Shown piece by piece: positions 7,600 through 9,899 of a stretch of 9,899 nucleotides of DNA; positions within the stretch are counted from its first letter, which is position 1, and each line of letters starts with the position of its first letter. The stretch is from JACKOD01 sp041591635. GTDB lineage: Bacteria; Pseudomonadota; Gammaproteobacteria; Pseudomonadales; Oleiphilaceae. The stretch covers positions 1 through 9,899 of the forward strand of contig JBFHRO010000120.1 in NCBI GenBank assembly GCA_041591635.1, read 5' to 3'. Position numbers and translations under genes: made by a program. A model generated the notes under the pieces. That model did no database searches, was not told the DNA's origin, and saw nothing but the letters and a program-made list of their open reading frames with translations.

Positions 7600-7603
7600 G
7601 GAG
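7600..7603 (+). promoter_or_regulatory. Ribosome binding site that fixes the mshA start
   Basis: GGAG lies 8 bases before the ATG at 7612. It selects that ATG over the in-frame GTG at 7564, which would add 16 residues with no basic prepilin-leader character. Confidence 0.7.
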
Positions 7604-7611
7604 TGGTAGCA

Positions 7612-8070
7612 ATGAAGAAACAAACGGGCTTTACATTGATCGAACTGGTCATGGTAATCGTGATTCTCGGGATTCTGGCCGCCTTTGCCTTGCCCCGCTT
7701 TGCGGATTTGGGACAAGAAGCGCGTGCGGCGTCGATTCAGGGAGCGGCGGGTGCCATCAAGTCAGCCGCGGCCATTGCCCATGCCCAGTGCGTGGTTGAT
7801 AACGCCTGTAACGCAGGCATTGCGGCCTCAACCACCAACCTCGAAGGTACTGCGATTGCCATGCGCTTTGGTTACCCTGCGGCCACCGCGGCGGGCATAC
7901 AGGCGGCAACCCAGATTGCTGCCACTGATTACACCGTGGTAACGGTGGGAACGGCCTTGGTATTTCGTGCTATTGGTGCGGCGACTCCGGCTTCGTGTCA
8001 GGTGTCTTATACGCCACCGGCGGCCGCCAACAACGCGCCTGTGATTGCCACCACAGTGACCGCCTGTTGA
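7612..8070 (+). CDS. mshA: MSHA major pilin MshA (prepilin)
   Basis: 152 residues starting MKKQTG^FTLIELVMVIVI: a short basic leader, prepilin-peptidase cleavage after Gly6, mature N-terminal Phe7 and Glu11 at +5. The hydrophobic helix runs to about residue 28, then ALPRFADLGQEARAASIQG. The body is strongly Ala-rich and contains NLEGTAIAMRFGYPAAT (76-92), the MSHA-pilin-like LEG...GYP pattern. Cysteines are at 60, 66, 129 and 152, the last being the final residue. By family analogy C129-C152 would close the D-region, and C60-C66 would make a second small loop. It is expected to be the bulk subunit of the fibre used in surface attachment. It has the best ribosome site of the pilin genes, its own promoter candidate, and a terminator-like stem-loop at its 3' end. 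MshA rather than another pilin is inferred from gene order, short leader and these signals. Confidence 0.93.
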   Translation: MKKQTGFTLIELVMVIVILGILAAFALPRFADLGQEARAASIQGAAGAIKSAAAIAHAQCVVDNACNAGIAASTTNLEGTAIAMRFGYPAATAAGIQAATQIAATDYTVVTVGTALVFRAIGAATPASCQVSYTPPAAANNAPVIATTVTAC

Positions 8071-8102
8071 TTGCGGATGTCGGGTTCGTGTGAACAGGGC
8101 GG
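8060..8102 (+). terminator. Possible attenuator stem-loop across the mshA-mshC junction
   Basis: CCGCCTGTT (8060-8068) can pair with AACAGGGCGG (8093-8102), nine pairs with one bulged base, and TTTT follows at 8107-8110. The 24-base loop holds the mshA stop and the mshC GTG start. A local alternative, GTTC (8084-8087) with GAAC (8092-8095), puts the GTG in a four-base loop, and CCGC (8060-8063) can also pair with GCGG (8073-8076). It could limit read-through from mshA, protect the mshA 3' end, or lower mshC translation. The long loop and short, offset T-run make a strong terminator unlikely. Confidence 0.35.
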
Positions 8103-8569
8103 CGGGTTTTACCCTTGTCGAGCTGGTAATGGTGCTGGTGATTGTCAGCATTGTGGCCGTGGTCGGCGCCTCCCTGTTTGCAAGCAAGTCTGACTATGCA
8201 GTCTATGTGGCCAAGCAGCAACTGATCGCCAGTGCGCTCCTGGCCCAACAGAGTGCGCTGGCCAATCAAGATCCCGCTACCCCTCTGAGTTTGACCATCT
8301 CCCAAAGCCCGACCCTCTGGACCCTCAGTGTGGTGCGTGGCGGGGGTACGCCCGTTGTGTTGCACAGCCAGCAGATAGAGCGTGAGGGCGCGACGCTGAC
8401 GATAGACAGCACCCCCCTGACGACCAGCTACACCCTGACCTATGACCGGGAAGCCAACCTGGTTCCGCGCGCCAACCACCGCATGATTCTCAATGGCAGC
8501 CAGTCGGCCACTCTGTGCTTTTCGTCTTCGGGGTATGCCTATGAAACCACGACGGGGGCTTGCCCATGA
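8090..8569 (+). CDS. mshC: MSHA minor pilin MshC (prepilin)
   Basis: 159 residues from GTG, starting MNRAAG^FTLVELVMVLVIV: six-residue leader with Arg, cleavage after Gly6, Phe7 and Glu11 (+5) present. The amphipathic helix SDYAVYVAKQQLIASALLAQQSALANQ resembles GspH/FimT-type minor pilins, as does the extended beta-rich body. C143 and C158 near the C-terminus probably form a disulphide (LCFSSSGYAYETTTGAC spans both). Minor pilins of this type are thought to sit at the fibre tip and start assembly. The gene starts 19 bases after mshA. The ribosome site is weak (GCGGA at 8073-8077, 12 bases away) and lies in a possible RNA hairpin, consistent with low expression. The stop overlaps the mshD start as ATGA. 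Confidence 0.9.
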   Translation: MNRAAGFTLVELVMVLVIVSIVAVVGASLFASKSDYAVYVAKQQLIASALLAQQSALANQDPATPLSLTISQSPTLWTLSVVRGGGTPVVLHSQQIEREGATLTIDSTPLTTSYTLTYDREANLVPRANHRMILNGSQSATLCFSSSGYAYETTTGACP

Positions 8570-9087
8570 CCGGTATGCCTGTCCGCAGACGAATGCGGGG
8601 TGCCACCCTGATTGAGCTGGTGATCACCATTATTGTGATTTCGCTGGCCATGACCGCGGTGCTCAGTGCCTTCAGTGGCTCGATGGGCCGCAGTGCCGAC
8701 CCCTTGTGGCGTAACAAGGCCCTTAAGCTGGCGCAACTGTATCTGGATGAAATCACCACCCGCAAGTTTGATGAAACCACGCCGCTGGGCGGTACGCCTG
8801 CTTCGACCAGTGTCAACTGTGCGGCACTGGGGCCGGACGCTGGCGAAACCCAGCGCAGCCTGTACGATGATGTGGATGACTATCACAACCTCGATGATGC
8901 CTCGGCGATGAACCAGAAAGGTGCTTTACTGGCCGGCTATACCGACTACCGCGTGCAGGTCAGCATCACTTGCGCCGGCGCCAGTGTGGGCGCTGCAGCG
9001 AACAGCCAGGTGAAGCAGGTGATGATTGCCATCACCGCGCCGGGGCAAAGCCCGATGCAGTTCAGCAGCTTTGTGGGGAACTTCTGA
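8566..9087 (+). CDS. mshD: MSHA minor pilin MshD (prepilin)
   Basis: 173 residues from the ATG at 8566, which overlaps the mshC stop by four bases (ATGA) and has a G-rich ribosome site (GGGGG, 8554-8558) 7 bases upstream. Later in-frame ATGs at 8575 and 8593 are possible but less well placed. The leader MTGMPVRRRMRG is followed by ATLIELVITIIVI: cleavage after Gly12, with Ala rather than Phe as the mature first residue and Glu17 at +5. The following ALKLAQLYLDEITTRKFDE and YDDVDDYHNLDD (about 100-111) are typical of the PilV-like MshD group. Two cysteines (85, 136) could bond. It is probably a tip-located minor pilin. Its stop shares one base with the mshO start. Confidence 0.91.
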   Translation: MTGMPVRRRMRGATLIELVITIIVISLAMTAVLSAFSGSMGRSADPLWRNKALKLAQLYLDEITTRKFDETTPLGGTPASTSVNCAALGPDAGETQRSLYDDVDDYHNLDDASAMNQKGALLAGYTDYRVQVSITCAGASVGAAANSQVKQVMIAITAPGQSPMQFSSFVGNF

Positions 9088-9875
9088 TGCCGCGCGGGAG
9101 TCGGGGTTTTACCATTATTGAACTGGTGATGGTGATCGTCATCATGGGCATCATCATGGTGACCTCGGTAAACTTTATCAGCCAAACCACCGAAGGCTAC
9201 CAGGATGCAGCCAAACGGGCGCAAATGGCGGCGATAGGCATCATAGCGTCGGAAAAAATCACCCGCGACCTGCGCAACGCCTTGCCCAACAGCGTGCGTC
9301 TTGATGCCACGGCCCGCTGTCTTGAGTTGATTCCGACCGTTGCGGCCTCGCACTACCTTGATGCGCCGGTGGTGGCGCCAGCCGACCGTTTCAATGTGGT
9401 ACGGGTACGGGGTTACCCGGTCATTGGTGCCAATGAGCGGGTGGCGGTCTATCCCGATGATCCGGCGACCCTCTATAGCCAGAGCAACCCCGGCCCCTTG
9501 AGCGTGGCAAGGGTTGCCCAGCTGAATCTTGTGGCCGGGGACGAATTTCAGTTGATTCTCAGTGCCAGCCACCAGTTTTCCACGGCCTCGCCGGAGAAGC
9601 GGTTTTACATTACCCGTCATCCGGTGACCTACTGTTTTCGGAGCACCCGTCTGTACAAGTACCGGGATTATGGCATCCATGCGGCGCCCTTGACGGCCCT
9701 CGCCAATGAGGAAGTCATTGTTGACCGCATCAGTGCCGGCACTGGAGGGTTTGAGGTGACCGAAGCTTCACTCGCCCGCAACTCGGTGGTGCGAGTCTTC
9801 TTCACCCTCGCCGATCCGGTGACCGGCGAAAGCCAGCAGGTAGAGCAGGAGGTACAGGTTCGCAATGTCCCCTGA
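9087..9875 (+). CDS. mshO: MSHA minor pilin MshO (prepilin)
   Basis: 262 residues from the ATG at 9087, which shares one base with the mshD stop and has GGGGA (9075-9079) 7 bases upstream. The frame is open further upstream inside mshD, but the prepilin motif and ribosome site fix this start. Leader MPRGSRG is cleaved before FTIIELVMVIVIMGII, with Phe8 and Glu12 (+5). The next helix, AAKRAQMAAIGIIASEKITRDLRNALP, is like PilW/GspJ-type minor pilins. It is the largest prepilin here, with a big beta-rich domain, Cys78 and Cys183 possibly paired, and SPEKRFYITRHPVTYCF (168-184) matching the pattern I associate with MshO. Likely a minor pilin of the tip complex. The 3' end carries the ribosome site and probable first codons of mshP. 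Confidence 0.91.
   Translation: MPRGSRGFTIIELVMVIVIMGIIMVTSVNFISQTTEGYQDAAKRAQMAAIGIIASEKITRDLRNALPNSVRLDATARCLELIPTVAASHYLDAPVVAPADRFNVVRVRGYPVIGANERVAVYPDDPATLYSQSNPGPLSVARVAQLNLVAGDEFQLILSASHQFSTASPEKRFYITRHPVTYCFRSTRLYKYRDYGIHAAPLTALANEEVIVDRISAGTGGFEVTEASLARNSVVRVFFTLADPVTGESQQVEQEVQVRNVP
9847..9853 (+). promoter_or_regulatory. Strong ribosome binding site for the gene after mshO
   Basis: AGGAGGT, a near-complete Shine-Dalgarno sequence, lies inside the last codons of mshO. It is 11 bases from the ATG at 9865 and 24 bases from the ATG at 9878, so it favours the former as the next start. Confidence 0.55.
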
Positions 9876-9899
9876 GCATGCATACAACCCACAGGTGCC
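9865..9899 (+). CDS. mshP: Probable start of MSHA biogenesis protein MshP (cut by window end)
   Basis: Only about 11 codons are present (MSPEHAYNPQV), open to the last base. In known MSHA loci mshP follows mshO directly, and the strong AGGAGGT upstream points to this ATG, which overlaps mshO by 11 bases. The ATG at 9878 (frame MHTTHRC, two bases after the mshO stop) is an alternative. The sequence is too short to show any family feature, so the name comes from gene order alone. Confidence 0.45.
   Translation, partial: MSPEHAYNPQV

Noticed and set aside
7564..7611. GTG start giving mshA 16 extra residues
   Set aside because: The extension overlaps the promoter candidate and ribosome site, and the ATG at 7612 gives the expected short basic leader.
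8970..9086. Upstream extension of the mshO frame
   Set aside because: It lies wholly inside mshD, would put about 39 Cys/His/Arg-rich residues before the leader, and the ATG at 9087 has a good ribosome site.
8946..9680. 244-codon minus-strand frame opposite mshD/mshO
   Set aside because: Both sense genes have prepilin motifs and coupled starts; the antisense product has His/Gly/Arg-rich shadow composition.
1..9899. A new defence, mobile or biosynthetic system
   Set aside because: Every sizeable frame fits a known MSHA pilus gene in the expected order; no transposase, nuclease, direct-repeat array or integration site was seen.

Overview
This window is most of an MSHA-type (mannose-sensitive haemagglutinin) type IV pilus locus. 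All genes lie on the + strand in the order mshL(partial)-mshM-mshN-mshE-mshG-mshF-mshB-mshA-mshC-mshD-mshO-mshP(partial), the same order known from Vibrio, Shewanella and related bacteria. Together with moderate-to-high G+C, this points to a gammaproteobacterium. I cannot name a genus from the sequence alone. I see no mobile elements, tRNAs, rRNAs, CRISPR arrays or foreign-looking genes.

Positions 1-6345 carry the assembly machine: the C-terminal part of the outer-membrane secretin (MshL), an ExeA-like AAA ATPase with a C-terminal membrane segment (MshM), a membrane-anchored TPR protein (MshN), the extension ATPase with a cyclic-di-GMP-binding MshEN domain (MshE), and the inner-membrane platform protein (MshG). 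Genes are packed tightly: mshM/mshN overlap by GTGA, mshE/mshG share one base, and a 59-base gap before mshE holds a small perfect inverted repeat.

Positions 6346-9899 carry the fibre components. After a 97-base gap with an inverted-repeat structure comes mshF, which is pilin-shaped but has no prepilin cleavage motif and carries a possible calcium loop. Five prepilin genes follow: mshB, mshA (the likely major pilin), mshC, mshD and mshO. The window ends within the first codons of a probable mshP. mshA has the best promoter candidate of the window just upstream, a good ribosome site, and a terminator-like stem-loop across its junction with mshC. This is the arrangement expected if the major pilin must be made in excess over the minor pilins.

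Working model: MshE, gated by c-di-GMP, drives MshG to pull processed MshA (primed by MshB/C/D/O and probably MshP) out of the inner membrane, and the fibre leaves through MshL with MshM/MshN linking the two membranes. The system itself is known. The points worth a second look are regulatory and structural details: mshA promoter/attenuator, MshF calcium-like loop, MshB start and leader, and one substituted position in the MshE c-di-GMP motif. I found no wholly new system.
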